Shown: positions 1 to 9,820, counted from the first letter of the stretch. The stretch is 64,000 nt of DNA from Billgrantia sulfidoxydans (GCF_017868775.1 NZ_CP053381.1:186001-250000); one strand, 5' to 3'. Program-made: numbers and translations. Notes: a model not told the origin generated them from the sequence alone.

Positions 1-1016
<1,016 letters not shown>

Positions 1017-1026
1017 GAGCCTCGAC

Positions 1027-1755
1027 ATGGCGACTCCCCATATCCAGGGCGAACGCGGCATCTTCGCCGACACCGTGCTGATGCCCGGCGACCCGCTGCG
1101 TGCCAAGCATATCGCCGAGACCTTCCTCGAGGACGCCCGCGAGGTCACCAGCGTGCGCAACATGCTCGGCTTCACCGGGCGCTACCGCGGCCGCGAGATC
1201 TCGGTGATGGGCCACGGCATGGGCATCCCCTCGGTCTCCATCTACGCCAAGGAGCTGATCACCGACTATGGCGTAAAGCGGCTGATCCGGGTCGGCTCCT
1301 GCGGCGCGGTGCGCGACGACGTGGCGGTGCGCGACGTGGTGATCGGTCTCGGCGCGAGCACCGATTCGGCGGTCAACCGCACCCGCTTCATGGGCCACGA
1401 CTTCGCCGCCATCGCCGACTTCGAACTGACCCGCCATGCGGTGGATGCCGCCGCGGCCCAGGGCGTGCCGGTGAAGGTGGGCAACCTGTTCTCGGCGGAC
1501 CTGTTCTACAACCCCCAGGCGGAGCTGTTCACGCTGATGAAGCGCTACGGCATCGTCGGCGTGGAGATGGAGGCGGCGGGGCTCTACGGCGTGGCGGCGG
1601 AGTTCGGCGGCCGGGCGATGACCCTCTGCACGGTCTCCGACCACATCCTCAAGGGCGAGTCGCTGCCAAGCGAAGCCCGCGAGCGCAGCTTCAACGAGAT
1701 GGTCGAGGTGGCCCTCGACGCGGTGCTGCGCGACGATGCGGCGGGGGCGGCATGA
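1027..1755 (+). CDS. deoD: Purine-nucleoside phosphorylase, DeoD type
   Basis: This 242-residue protein fits the hexameric bacterial PNP family (about 239 residues), which splits purine (deoxy)nucleosides with phosphate into base and (deoxy)ribose 1-phosphate, the substrate of DeoB. Visible motifs are [12 protein letters not shown] near the N-terminus (phosphate binding), RVGSCGAV in the middle and TVSDHI near residue 205, which holds the catalytic aspartate. A GGAG-type ribosome site precedes the ATG. The stop overlaps the start of cdd as ATGA, which indicates translational coupling. Confidence 0.96.
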   Translation: MATPHIQGERGIFADTVLMPGDPLRAKHIAETFLEDAREVTSVRNMLGFTGRYRGREISVMGHGMGIPSVSIYAKELITDYGVKRLIRVGSCGAVRDDVAVRDVVIGLGASTDSAVNRTRFMGHDFAAIADFELTRHAVDAAAAQGVPVKVGNLFSADLFYNPQAELFTLMKRYGIVGVEMEAAGLYGVAAEFGGRAMTLCTVSDHILKGESLPSEARERSFNEMVEVALDAVLRDDAAGAA

Positions 1756-2156
1756 GCGACATCGATCCGAGCGTCGTCGGCGCGCTGATCGCGGCGCGCG
1801 GCAACGCCTACGCGCCCTATTCCCGGCATCCAGTGGGCGCCATGGTGGAGAGCGGGAGCGGCGCGCGCTACGTCGGCGCCAACGTCGAGGTAGCCCACTA
1901 CAAGGGCTTGTGCGCCGAGGCCTCGGCCATCGCTGCCATGGTCAGCGCCGGCGAGCGTCGGCTGCGCCACGTCTACGTGATCGGCCCCGGCGAGCACCTG
2001 TGTTCGCCCTGCGGCGACTGCCGCCAGCGCATCCGCGAGTTCGCCGACGCCACGACACGCATCCACGTGGTCGATGCTCAAGGTACGCTGCTCAAGCGCT
2101 ACACCATCGACGAGCTGCTGCCCGATGCCTTCGGGCCGGAGAACCTGGGACTCTGA
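1752..2156 (+). CDS. cdd: Cytidine deaminase
   Basis: This 134-residue protein has the size of the small homotetrameric cytidine deaminases, which hydrolyse (deoxy)cytidine to (deoxy)uridine. The zinc site is visible: CAEASA with Cys54 and Glu56, then CSPCGDCRQ with Cys87 and Cys90. Its ATG overlaps the deoD stop (ATGA). It completes the deoB-deoD-cdd salvage operon. It converges on nrdG with only 15 bases between the two stops. Confidence 0.95.
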   Translation: MSDIDPSVVGALIAARGNAYAPYSRHPVGAMVESGSGARYVGANVEVAHYKGLCAEASAIAAMVSAGERRLRHVYVIGPGEHLCSPCGDCRQRIREFADATTRIHVVDAQGTLLKRYTIDELLPDAFGPENLGL

Positions 2157-2171
2157 GGGTGTGGAGGGAAG

Positions 2172-2921
2172 CTACGCACGCAGTTCGATACGCTCGAAGT
2201 GCGGCGCCAAACGCCTGACCAGCCCGGCCAGCATCGCCTGCGGCGGGGCGTTCTCCACCGGCTGGCAGTAGGCCGGGTCGAGGCACTGGCGGGTGCGAGC
2301 CACCTGGATGGCGTAGCGGCGCACGCCGCAGTCGGCCAGGGTCAGTGCCAGGCGCTCCACCTCGGCCAGCGAGAAGTCGCGCCAGTGCACGGTGGTGCGG
2401 CACTCGAAGTCGACATCGCCATTGAGCAGCGCCATCAGGCACCGGCTGTTGCGCTGCCAGATGCCGGGACGCCCGCAGATGCGGTCGAAGTCGCTCCCGC
2501 GTCCCTTCACGTCGAGCCCCACCCAGTCGAGCCACGGCAGCAGCCGCGAGAGCCGCGCCGGGTAGGGGCCGGCGGTGTGCAAGCCCACCTTGAAGCCCAT
2601 TGCCTTCACTTCGCGTACCGCCGTCGGCAGGGCGTTGTGCAGCGTCGGCTCGCCGCCACTGAACACCACCGCCTCGAGCAGCCCCCGGCGGCTCTCCAGG
2701 AACTCCCGTACCGCCTGCCATTCGCTCTCGTCGCCGCGGCGCGGCGGCATCATGTGGTCGTTGTGGCAGTAGCCGCAGCGCAGCGGGCAGCCCTGCAGGA
2801 ACACCACGCAGGCCAGGTGATCCGGATAGTCCAGGGTGGTCATCTGGGTCAGGCCGGCAATGGGCAGGCGGATGCCGTCGAGAGGCGCGAGGGCGGGCGG
2901 GTCAAGGTCGGTGGCGATCAT
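2172..2921 (-). CDS. nrdG: Anaerobic ribonucleotide reductase activase NrdG, copy 1
   Basis: This radical-SAM activase (249 residues) would generate the glycyl radical on class III ribonucleotide reductase. The motif CPLRCGYC supplies the 4Fe-4S cysteines at Cys45, Cys49 and Cys52, and SGGEP at 88-92 is the SAM-binding GGE motif. It lies 58 bases downstream of the small glycyl-radical gene and completes an nrdD operon. A close paralogue lies at 7130-7876 with about 80% matching residues by eye. The two differ mainly at the N-terminus and just after the cluster loop (HNDHM here, DNSQR in copy 2). Confidence 0.9.
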   Translation of the reverse strand: MIATDLDPPALAPLDGIRLPIAGLTQMTTLDYPDHLACVVFLQGCPLRCGYCHNDHMMPPRRGDESEWQAVREFLESRRGLLEAVVFSGGEPTLHNALPTAVREVKAMGFKVGLHTAGPYPARLSRLLPWLDWVGLDVKGRGSDFDRICGRPGIWQRNSRCLMALLNGDVDFECRTTVHWRDFSLAEVERLALTLADCGVRRYAIQVARTRQCLDPAYCQPVENAPPQAMLAGLVRRLAPHFERIELRA

Positions 2922-2979
2922 GAGGGGCTCCTCGGCTTGGGGCGTGAATGCCGGGCACAGGGCCCGGCAGGTCAGGCAG

Positions 2980-3144
2980 TTAGGGCGTCAAGTCGGCGGC
3001 CCGCTCGGTGAAGTGGCGGCGCTCGCGATGCTCGGCGCGCTTGCCGACGTTGAACTGGCTGACCGGGCGGTGGTAGCCCATCACGCGGGTCCACACCTCG
3101 CAGCGCTGGCGCTGTTCGGTGGGCAGGGTGTCGATGTTCGTCAT
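2980..3144 (-). CDS. Split-off glycyl-radical domain of anaerobic ribonucleotide reductase
   Basis: This 54-residue protein contains TRVMGYHRPVSQFN, which matches the C-terminal glycyl-radical loop of NrdD (RVxGY); the predicted radical glycine is Gly23. The start is ATG at 3144 with GGAG about 10 bases upstream. The frame differs from that of nrdD, whose UGA stop lies 32 bases upstream, so this is a separately translated polypeptide and not simple readthrough. The large NrdD lacks this loop. Holoenzyme would therefore need NrdD, this peptide and NrdG. Small standalone NrdD proteins of this kind are, as far as I recall, annotated in other proteobacteria, so the split is probably functional. 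Confidence 0.85.
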   Translation of the reverse strand: MTNIDTLPTEQRQRCEVWTRVMGYHRPVSQFNVGKRAEHRERRHFTERAADLTP

Positions 3145-3176
3145 GGTTTGGCTCCTTCCAGTGGGTGAAAAAACGC

Positions 3177-4907
3177 TCAGGCCGGTACGGCCGCAGCGCG
3201 TCTTGCCAGCAGTGCCTCGTCGCACTTCGGGCAGAACTCATGTTCGCCGGCCAGGTAGCCGTGCACCGGGCAGATCGAGAAGGTCGGCGTCACGGTGATG
3301 TAGGGCAGGCGGAAGCGCGACAGCGCGGTGTGCACCAGCTTGCGGCAGGCGGTGGCGCTGGAGAGCCGCTCGCGCATGTAGAGGTGCAGCACGGTACCGC
3401 CGGTGTAGCGGGTCTGCAGCGGATCCTGATGGATCAGCGCCTCGAAGGGATCGTCGGTATGCCCCACCGGCAGCTGGCTCGAGTTGGTGTAGTAGGGCGC
3501 CTGCGGCGTGCCGGCCTGCAGGATGCCCGGGAAGCGCTCGGCGTCGGCGCGGGCGAAGCGATAGGTGGTGCCCTCCGCCGGAGTCGCCTCCAGGTTGTAG
3601 AGGTGGCCGGTCTCGGCCTGGAAGTCCTGCATCCTGGCGCGTACGTGGTCGAGCACCTCCAGGGCGAGCTGGCGCCCTTCGGGGGTGGTGATGTCGTAGC
3701 GGTCGTCGCAGAAGTTGCGCACCATCTCGTTGAGCCCGTTCACGCCCAGGGTGGAGAAGTGGTTGCGCAGGGTACCCAGGTAGCGCTGGGTGAAGGGGTA
3801 GAGTCCTTCGTCCATCCACTGCTGGATGCGTTCGCGCTTGAGCTCCAGGCTGTCGCGGCCCAGCGCCAGCAGGCGGTCGAGCTCGGTGAACAGGCCCGTG
3901 CGGTCGCCGGCGAAGCGGTAGCCCAGCCGTGCGCAGTTGAGCGTCACCACGCCCAGCGAGCCGGTCTGCTCGGCGCTGCCGAACAGGCCGTTGCCGCGCT
4001 TGAGCAGCTCGGAGAGGTCGAGCTGCAGGCGGCAGCACATGGAGCGCACCATGTGCGGCTCCAGGTCGGAGTTGAGGAAGTTCTGGAAGTAGGGCAGGCC
4101 GTACTTGGCGGTCAGTGCGAACAGCCGCTCGGCGTTGTCGCTCTCCCAGTCGAAATCCGGGGTGATGTTGTAGGTGGGGATGGGGAAGGTGAACACCCGG
4201 CCCTGGCGGTCGCCCGCCTCCATCACCTCCAGGTAGGCGCGGTTGAGCAGGTCCATCTCCGCCTGCAGCTCGCCGTAGGTGAAGGGCTGCTCCTCACCGC
4301 CGACGATCGGCACCTGATCGCGCAGGTCCGCCGGGCACACCCAGTCGAAGGTGAGGTTGGTGAAGGGCGTCTGGCTGCCCCAGCGCGACGGCACGTTGAG
4401 GTTGTAGATGAACTCCTGGATCGCCTGCTTCACCGCGGCATAGTCGAGGCCGTCCCTGCGCACGTAGGGGGCGAGATAGGTATCGAAGGAGCTGAAGGCC
4501 TGGGCGCCGGCCCACTCGTTCTGCAGCGTGCCGAGGAAGTTGACCATCTGCCCCAGGGCGCTGGAGAGGTGGCGCGGCGGGCCGCTCTCGGCGCGCCCGG
4601 GCACGCCGTTGAAGCCCTCGATCAGCAGCTGGCGCAGCGACCAGCCGGCGCAGTAGCCGCACAGCATGTCGAGATCGTGGATGTGCAGGTCGCCCTCGCG
4701 GTGAGCGGCGCCGACCTCGGCCGGGTAGACCTCATCGAGCCAGTAGTTGGCGATCAGCTTGCCCGAGACGTTGAGGATCAGCCCGCCCAAGGAGTAGCCC
4801 TGGTTGGCGTTGGCGTGCACGCGCCAGTCGGCGCGGTCGAGGTATTCGTCGACGGTCGAGGCGACGTCGATGCGGCGCGGGCCGGCTTGGCGTATGGGGG
4901 CGTTCAC
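3177..4907 (-). CDS. nrdD: Anaerobic ribonucleoside-triphosphate reductase, large catalytic part
   Basis: This is the class III ribonucleotide reductase body that reduces NTPs to dNTPs without oxygen. I place the start at GTG 4907 (VNAPIRQAGP, preceded by AGGGAG), giving 576 residues, because homologues begin near NAPxxxxxRRID. An upstream in-frame ATG at 5090 would add residues with no family match. Visible landmarks are NANQGYSLGGL, HIHDLDML and FLGTLQNEWAGAQAFSSFD. At the end, CPVHGYLAGEHEFCPKC is a zinc-site motif. No N-terminal ATP-cone is apparent, and the glycyl-radical loop is absent, being encoded by the next gene (2980-3144). Confidence 0.93.
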   Translation of the reverse strand: MNAPIRQAGPRRIDVASTVDEYLDRADWRVHANANQGYSLGGLILNVSGKLIANYWLDEVYPAEVGAAHREGDLHIHDLDMLCGYCAGWSLRQLLIEGFNGVPGRAESGPPRHLSSALGQMVNFLGTLQNEWAGAQAFSSFDTYLAPYVRRDGLDYAAVKQAIQEFIYNLNVPSRWGSQTPFTNLTFDWVCPADLRDQVPIVGGEEQPFTYGELQAEMDLLNRAYLEVMEAGDRQGRVFTFPIPTYNITPDFDWESDNAERLFALTAKYGLPYFQNFLNSDLEPHMVRSMCCRLQLDLSELLKRGNGLFGSAEQTGSLGVVTLNCARLGYRFAGDRTGLFTELDRLLALGRDSLELKRERIQQWMDEGLYPFTQRYLGTLRNHFSTLGVNGLNEMVRNFCDDRYDITTPEGRQLALEVLDHVRARMQDFQAETGHLYNLEATPAEGTTYRFARADAERFPGILQAGTPQAPYYTNSSQLPVGHTDDPFEALIHQDPLQTRYTGGTVLHLYMRERLSSATACRKLVHTALSRFRLPYITVTPTFSICPVHGYLAGEHEFCPKCDEALLARRAAAVPA

Positions 4908-4941
4908 CGTTATCTCCCTATATGTGCTGCCGTTAGATGTG

Positions 4942-5008
4942 TTGATGCACAACATATGGTATGTGAAGGCTAGTGCCTTCGGCGGCGGGAGAACATGACC
5001 CAGGTCAG
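4942..5008. promoter_or_regulatory. Two weak ANR/FNR-like boxes upstream of nrdD
   Basis: TTGAT-GCAC-AACAT at 4942-4955 and ATGAC-CCAG-GTCAG at 4995-5008 each match 8 of 10 positions of the FNR/ANR/DNR pattern TTGA(T/C)-N4-(A/G)TCAA with correct spacing. They sit 35 and 88 bases upstream of the nrdD GTG. Anaerobic control of class III reductase is expected. Neither site is strong, so this is a suggestion only. Confidence 0.3.
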
Positions 5009-5164
5009 AAAAAGACCAATTGTAAGCTCGGGGAACGACGAACCCCGCCGGCTGGCGGGGCTCGAAAACGGTTGCAAAGATGCTGATCACGGGCGGCGTC
5101 GAAGATGGCGATCCATGGGCTTCCGGTAGCGTCGGTTAGCTGCTGCTAGCCGCCAGTAGCTTCC

Positions 5165-5764
5165 TTAGTGGCCATGCCCACTATTGCCGGCAATGACGTT
5201 GTGCACGTCCTCCAGATAGTGAACGTAGTGCACATAATGGTCGACGAACACCCGGCCCCGCTCGGGATCGTTGTCCGCTTGCTGCTTGGCGGCCAGCGTG
5301 GCCTCGAAGGCAGAGCGGGCATTGTGTTCGAACTTCTCTACGATGCGCGCCAGAAAGGCATTGATCTCGCCCTCTTCTAGCGCCTTATCGGCGAGCTGCA
5401 CGACCGGGTCGATTTTTCCGGCCGGCTTGATGCCGGTGAAGGGAGCGCCTTCCGAAGCGCGATGGCTTTCCACCAGCTCCGCGAAGAACTGCTGGTCGGC
5501 CAACTCTTGGGCGCTGCCGCCGTTCTGGCGAACCTCGCGCGCTTTCTCGAACGTCGACGTGATTCGAGCCTCGTCCGCGGCTGGAACCCACTTCAGGACC
5601 GGGGTGACATCTCCTGATTCCAGGGCGATTCGTGCCTCAGAAATCACCGGGCCATCAAGGGCATCGCAATGGGCCATCGCGGGGGCAGCAAGAGCCAGGG
5701 TCAAGGCGGAGGAAGCGGCAAGGGCGAGCAGCGTCTTGCGTAGGGGTAGGCGAAGGTAGGTCAT
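5165..5764 (-). CDS. DUF6448-like secreted protein
   Basis: This 199-residue protein begins with a clear Sec signal peptide (about 31 residues, ending APAMAHCDA) and should be periplasmic. The mature part is helical and His-rich at its end (DHYVHYVHYLEDVHNV, NSGHGH). It starts HCDALDGPV, a feature I associate with the DUF6448 family, whose function is unknown to me. The start ATG at 5764 has AAGGAG seven bases upstream. It is transcribed alone, between nrdD and the AraC-like gene. Histidine clusters suggest metal binding, but this is inference. Confidence 0.7.
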   Translation of the reverse strand: MTYLRLPLRKTLLALAASSALTLALAAPAMAHCDALDGPVISEARIALESGDVTPVLKWVPAADEARITSTFEKAREVRQNGGSAQELADQQFFAELVESHRASEGAPFTGIKPAGKIDPVVQLADKALEEGEINAFLARIVEKFEHNARSAFEATLAAKQQADNDPERGRVFVDHYVHYVHYLEDVHNVIAGNSGHGH

Positions 5765-5965
5765 GATGGTCTCCTTGGTTCAAGGTTGCAGCCGTTTACG
5801 TGTTTCGGCTGTCCTTCATGCTATGGAGACTGGGGATTCGAATCGTTCGCCAAGGCGATCTCGAACGCTGTCGGAAAACTGAAGAAGTTTTGTTAAATCA
5901 AATTCTTGCGGGTTCTGTTCTGGGGCGGCAAGAAGTCGAACTTCCTTCTGTGCCGGGCGGTCCGG

Positions 5966-7111
5966 TCACTCGCCGTCAGCAGCCAATTGTCGTGCACGAT
6001 ACTCGCGGGGCGTCATGCCGGTCGCTCTCTTGAATGCCGTATTGAAGACCGACTTCGAGTTGAAGCCGGAGTCGTACATCACTTGCAGTATGGTCTGGTG
6101 GGTGTCGGCAGTCAGACGCCTGCGCGCCTCGGCGACACGGTAATCGCTGACGAATTCGAAGAAGTTCTTCCCCAGCCCCTGGTTGATGGCGCGCGACAGC
6201 TTCCGGGTGGGCACATTGAGCTGTCGAGCGAGCTGTTGAACGGTCAGATTGGCGTCGAGGTGGGGAGCGGTGCGCCGCATATGATCCTCGAGCCGCATCA
6301 GCAGGACGGCATTGGCTGGCTGGTCCGTTGTTGTATCCTTGCTGCTGGTTAGCAAACGGGACTCCTCAGCACTGAGGCCCGAGAACACGATGGGCTGTCG
6401 CAGAGCGTGAAGGAGCAAGTAGTTGATGAACAGGAAGCCCGTCACCCCGCCCACTGTCGATACCCACCATACGCTGGCGCTGCTCTTGAACACGTGCGCC
6501 GACAGGCAGTAGACCAGACTGACACTCCACACGACCGTATAGCCCAGCAACAGCACACGTAGCCAGGCCAGCTGCTTGTTCTCGATGTTGGAGAATATTT
6601 GCCTCAAATCCGTGCCAAAAACCGTGATCTCGCGAATGGTGGCGATCAGATAGCCGAGAAAGACCAGGTGGATCGCAGCTGCCAGGAGCGGTGAGGTCAA
6701 TACCCCCGGATGATCGCGCTCCATCAGGATCAGGCGCTTCAGTTCGTCCGGTTGAAGATAGTACTCGACCAGGAAGATGGCGCCGACTATCCAGAATAGA
6801 AGGGTATGGATCCAGTGCCCTGGAGTCAGGCGAAAGTCCTGATACATAAGGGATTTGGCATAAAGAAACAACAGGCCGGCCTGCAGTAGGCCGACCAGCG
6901 TGCCCAGGTAGGCCAGGTTGAGGAAACGCTGCGCCAGCCCCGTGCTGTACAAGAAGACTTCGGCCAGGCCTGCAGCAAAGGCAAGCACTGTCGCCAACAG
7001 CAGGCGGTTGCTGAGTAGATGGATGTTGTCTGGCATTAGCAGGAAACCGGCGAGCACCAGCGATTGCAGGATGCTAGTCAATAGCAGGATGTCCGCCACG
7101 CTCAAGTACAT
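5966..7111 (-). CDS. Membrane-anchored AraC-type transcriptional regulator
   Basis: This 381-residue protein has an N-terminal half with about seven hydrophobic segments (residues 1-255) and a C-terminal AraC/XylS DNA-binding domain (about 275-378, with LARQLNVPTRKLSRAIN and MYDSGFNSKSVFNTAFKRATGMTP signatures, each split here only for description). It resembles regulators that sense a membrane or extracytoplasmic signal. It starts 18 bases after nrdG2 and is the last gene of the ubiU-ubiV-nrdG2 operon, so it may link quinone or redox state to gene control. The target is unknown. Confidence 0.8.
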   Translation of the reverse strand: MYLSVADILLLTSILQSLVLAGFLLMPDNIHLLSNRLLLATVLAFAAGLAEVFLYSTGLAQRFLNLAYLGTLVGLLQAGLLFLYAKSLMYQDFRLTPGHWIHTLLFWIVGAIFLVEYYLQPDELKRLILMERDHPGVLTSPLLAAAIHLVFLGYLIATIREITVFGTDLRQIFSNIENKQLAWLRVLLLGYTVVWSVSLVYCLSAHVFKSSASVWWVSTVGGVTGFLFINYLLLHALRQPIVFSGLSAEESRLLTSSKDTTTDQPANAVLLMRLEDHMRRTAPHLDANLTVQQLARQLNVPTRKLSRAINQGLGKNFFEFVSDYRVAEARRRLTADTHQTILQVMYDSGFNSKSVFNTAFKRATGMTPREYRARQLAADGE

Positions 7112-7129
7112 CGTGTCACTCCGGCCAGC

Positions 7130-7876
7130 CTACTCGCGCAGCTCGATGCGTTCGAAGTTTGGCGCCAGGCGCTTGACCAGCCCGGCGAGCATGGCCCGGG
7201 GCGGGGCGCCTGCGACCGGCTGGCAGTAGGTCGGGTCGAGGCAGTCGCGGGTGCGGGCCACCTGAATGGCGTAGCGGCGCACGCCACAGTCAGCCAGGGT
7301 CAGCGCCAGACGCTCCACGTCGGCCAGATCAAAGTCGCGCCAATGGACGGTGGTACGGCACTCGAAGTCGATCCCGCTTTCGAGCAGCGCCATCAGGCTC
7401 TGGCTGTTGCGCTGCCAGATGCCCGGCCGCCCGCAGATTCGATCGAAGTCGCGCCCGCGACCCTTCACATCGAGCCCCACCCAGTCGAGGTGCGGCAGCA
7501 GGCGTGTAAGTCGTGCGGGGTAGGGGCCGGCGGTGTGCAAGCCCACCTTGAAGCCCATTGCTTTCACCTCGCGAATGGCGATTGGCAGAGCGTTGTGCAG
7601 CGTTGGCTCCCCGCCGCTGAAGACTACCGCCTCGAGCAGCCCCCGGCGGTGCTCCAGGAACTCCCGTACCGCCTGCCACTCGCTCTCGTCACCGCGTCGC
7701 GGCGTCATCCGCTGGCTATTGTCGCAGTAGCCGCAGCGCAGCGGGCAGCCCTGCAGGAACACTACGCAGGCCAAGTGGTCGGGGTAGTCCAGTGTCGTTA
7801 ACTGGTTCATGCCCGCCACCGGCAGGCGAATGCCGTCGAGAGGTGTCGATACCCCGTCTATGGCAATCAGCGGCAT
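7130..7876 (-). CDS. nrdG: NrdG-type radical SAM activase, copy 2
   Basis: This 248-residue protein is a close paralogue of the NrdG at 2172-2921. Radical-SAM cysteines are Cys44, Cys48 and Cys51 in CPLRCGYC, and SGGEP is conserved. It lies 25 bases after ubiV and 18 before the AraC-like gene, in an operon for oxygen-independent ubiquinone synthesis rather than beside nrdD. It may be a redundant activase, or may have specialised for another partner; the loop after the cluster (DNSQR) differs from copy 1 (HNDHM). DNA identity to copy 1 is also high, indicating a fairly recent duplication. Confidence 0.85.
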   Translation of the reverse strand: MPLIAIDGVSTPLDGIRLPVAGMNQLTTLDYPDHLACVVFLQGCPLRCGYCDNSQRMTPRRGDESEWQAVREFLEHRRGLLEAVVFSGGEPTLHNALPIAIREVKAMGFKVGLHTAGPYPARLTRLLPHLDWVGLDVKGRGRDFDRICGRPGIWQRNSQSLMALLESGIDFECRTTVHWRDFDLADVERLALTLADCGVRRYAIQVARTRDCLDPTYCQPVAGAPPRAMLAGLVKRLAPNFERIELRE

Positions 7877-7901
7877 GGCGTTCTCCCTTGCACGTGGTTG
7901 A

Positions 7902-8816
7902 TCAGCCGGCGGGCAGACGGGTGTTGTCCATGCCCGGGCGGCCGTGCCAGTAGCCGTCGCACACCTCGGCCTCGACCAGGCTGAGTGGATCGGCGGCGGG
8001 CAGCTCGCCGCGGCGGGCGGCGTCGAAGGCGGCGACCACCTCGGCCATGCCCTCGGCGCGGGGGCTCAGGCGCGCCACGCTCACGCCCATCGCGGTCATG
8101 TCTTTGATCTCGTGGCGTAGGTCCTGGCAGGCGCCGGAGAGGGTCTGGATGCCGTTCAGGGTGAACACTTCCTTGGATTCCTGGGAGCGCAGCGCCAGGC
8201 CCTCGGGGTACTTCTGGCACACGAACATGCAGCGGTCCTTGGGCTTCTGGTGGCGCCGTGCGGTGAAGCAGCGTGACGACCAGGCCAGCGGCAGGTGACC
8301 GTAGGCGAACACCTCGCAGGGCGCATCGAGCCCCTCGGCGGTGCAGTCGGCGAGCAGCCGGGCGAGGTCGTCGCGCGACATCTCCACCGGCGCCTGCCAG
8401 CGCTGCATGCCGGCCCGCGCCATCACGCCGATGGAAGCCGGGTTGTAGAGATTCAGCGCCGCCCCGGCAACGAAGGGCAGGCCGGCGGCGGCCAGGCGTT
8501 GCAGGGCGCTCTGGTCGTTGGCCTCGACCATGAACTCGCCGTTGTCGCACAGCTTGCGCAGGTCGCGCAGGTCGGCCTCGGACTCGATCAGGGTCTGGCT
8601 CGCCAGCACCACCTGCTTGCCGCTCTGGGCCAGCTCGCGGCCGATGCCGAGCCAGTCGTCGAGCTTCATGTCGCGGCGGCGAGAGCAGACGGATTCGCCC
8701 AGGGTGACGATCTCCACCGGCCAGTCGGCGGCTTCACGGTAGAAGTCGGCGTAGCGCTCGCGGGTCCAGTAGAACAGCACCGGGCCCAGGGCGAGCTGCA
8801 GGGAATCGGATGACAT
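7902..8816 (-). CDS. ubiV: Ubiquinone anaerobic biosynthesis protein UbiV (U32 family)
   Basis: This 304-residue U32-family protein pairs with UbiU for O2-independent ring hydroxylation in ubiquinone synthesis. The start is ATG at 8816 (MSSDSLQLALGP); the open frame continues upstream into ubiU, but homologues start here. Cysteines that would ligate the 4Fe-4S cluster are visible in SVCSRR near residue 40, in RCFTARRHQKPKDRC and in MFVC further on, matching the four-cysteine pattern of UbiV. It begins 8 bases after the ubiU stop. Confidence 0.9.
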   Translation of the reverse strand: MSSDSLQLALGPVLFYWTRERYADFYREAADWPVEIVTLGESVCSRRRDMKLDDWLGIGRELAQSGKQVVLASQTLIESEADLRDLRKLCDNGEFMVEANDQSALQRLAAAGLPFVAGAALNLYNPASIGVMARAGMQRWQAPVEMSRDDLARLLADCTAEGLDAPCEVFAYGHLPLAWSSRCFTARRHQKPKDRCMFVCQKYPEGLALRSQESKEVFTLNGIQTLSGACQDLRHEIKDMTAMGVSVARLSPRAEGMAEVVAAFDAARRGELPAADPLSLVEAEVCDGYWHGRPGMDNTRLPAG

Positions 8817-8824
8817 GAAACCTC

Positions 8825-9820
8825 CTATTTCCAGCGGCGTTCGTAGGCGCCCAGGGTAGTGGTGGCGCCCTCGGAGACCTCGCCGAGGCCGGCCATCCAG
8901 GCGGGGTCGGGGTGGAAGCGCTCGGGCGCGCGCTCCAGGCGGTCCAGCGCCTGGCGCCAGATCCCGGCCACCTTCGACACGTAGGCCGGGCTGCGCTGGC
9001 GGCCCTCGATTTTCACCGCGCTGATGCCGAGTTCGGCGAGCTCCGGCAGCAGCTCCAGGGTGTTGAGGCTGGTGGGCTCCTCGATAGCGTGGTAGGTCTC
9101 GCCGCCGACCTCGAAGCGCCCCTTGCACAGGGTGGGGTAGCCGGCCCGCTCGCCCTCGCCGTAGCGGTCGATCAGCACGCCGTTGAGCCGCGACTCGAGT
9201 CCTTGCGGGGTCTCCTCCCAGCGTACGTGGGCCGCCGGCGAGCAGACCCCGCGGGTATTGGGCGACTCGCCGGTGAGGTACGACGACAGGTAGCAGCGCC
9301 CCTCGGCCATGATGCACAGGCTGCCGAAGGCGAACACCTCGAGCTCCACTGGGCTCTGCTTGGCCAGATCCCGCACCTGGGTGATGGAGAGCACCCGCGG
9401 CAGCACGGCGCGCTTGATGCCGAACTGGTCGTGGTAGAAGCGCAGCGCCTCATGGCTGGTGGCCGACCCCTGCACCGAGAGGTGGCGAGGGAGCTCCGGA
9501 TGGCGACGGGCGGCATAGTCGAGCAGGCCCATGTCGGCCATGATCAGGGCGTCGACGCCGAGCTCGGCGGCCTGGTCCACGGCGCGGGTCCACTGGGCCC
9601 AGCCGTCGGGCTGCGGATAGGTGTTGATGGCGCAGAACACCCGCTTGCCGCGGGCATGGGCGTAGTCGATGCCTTCGCGGGCGCGCTTGTCGGTGAAGTT
9701 CAGGCCGGCGAACTGCCGGGCGTTGGTGGCGTTCTGGAAGCCGAAGTAGACGGCATCGGCGCCTTCATCCACCGCCCGCTTCAGGGCCGGCAGGTTGCCG
9801 GCCGGGCAGACGAGCTCCAT
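8825..9820 (-). CDS. ubiU: Ubiquinone anaerobic biosynthesis protein UbiU (U32 family)
   Basis: This 331-residue U32-family protein starts MELVCPAGNLPALK, typical of UbiU/YhbU. With UbiV it forms an iron-sulfur heterodimer that hydroxylates the quinone ring without oxygen, supporting respiration during denitrification. The cluster cysteines appear in CIMAEGRCYLSSYLTG, RGVCSPAAHV and TLCKGRFEV. AGGAG lies six bases before the ATG. It leads an operon ubiU-ubiV-nrdG2-araC-like. An ANR-type box sits 62 bases upstream. The usual third member, UbiT (SCP2 domain), is not in this window. Confidence 0.92.
   Translation of the reverse strand: MELVCPAGNLPALKRAVDEGADAVYFGFQNATNARQFAGLNFTDKRAREGIDYAHARGKRVFCAINTYPQPDGWAQWTRAVDQAAELGVDALIMADMGLLDYAARRHPELPRHLSVQGSATSHEALRFYHDQFGIKRAVLPRVLSITQVRDLAKQSPVELEVFAFGSLCIMAEGRCYLSSYLTGESPNTRGVCSPAAHVRWEETPQGLESRLNGVLIDRYGEGERAGYPTLCKGRFEVGGETYHAIEEPTSLNTLELLPELAELGISAVKIEGRQRSPAYVSKVAGIWRQALDRLERAPERFHPDPAWMAGLGEVSEGATTTLGAYERRWK

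Noticed and set aside
3145-3179. UGA readthrough or selenocysteine at the nrdD stop joining it to the radical peptide
   Set aside because: The small gene is in a different frame and has its own GGAG site and ATG, so simple readthrough would not yield the glycyl-radical domain.
3165-4973. A 602-codon open frame on the plus strand opposite nrdD
   Set aside because: It is antisense to a clear NrdD with conserved motifs, is Val/Ala/Gln/Gly-rich as typical of GC-rich shadow frames, and has no domain match.
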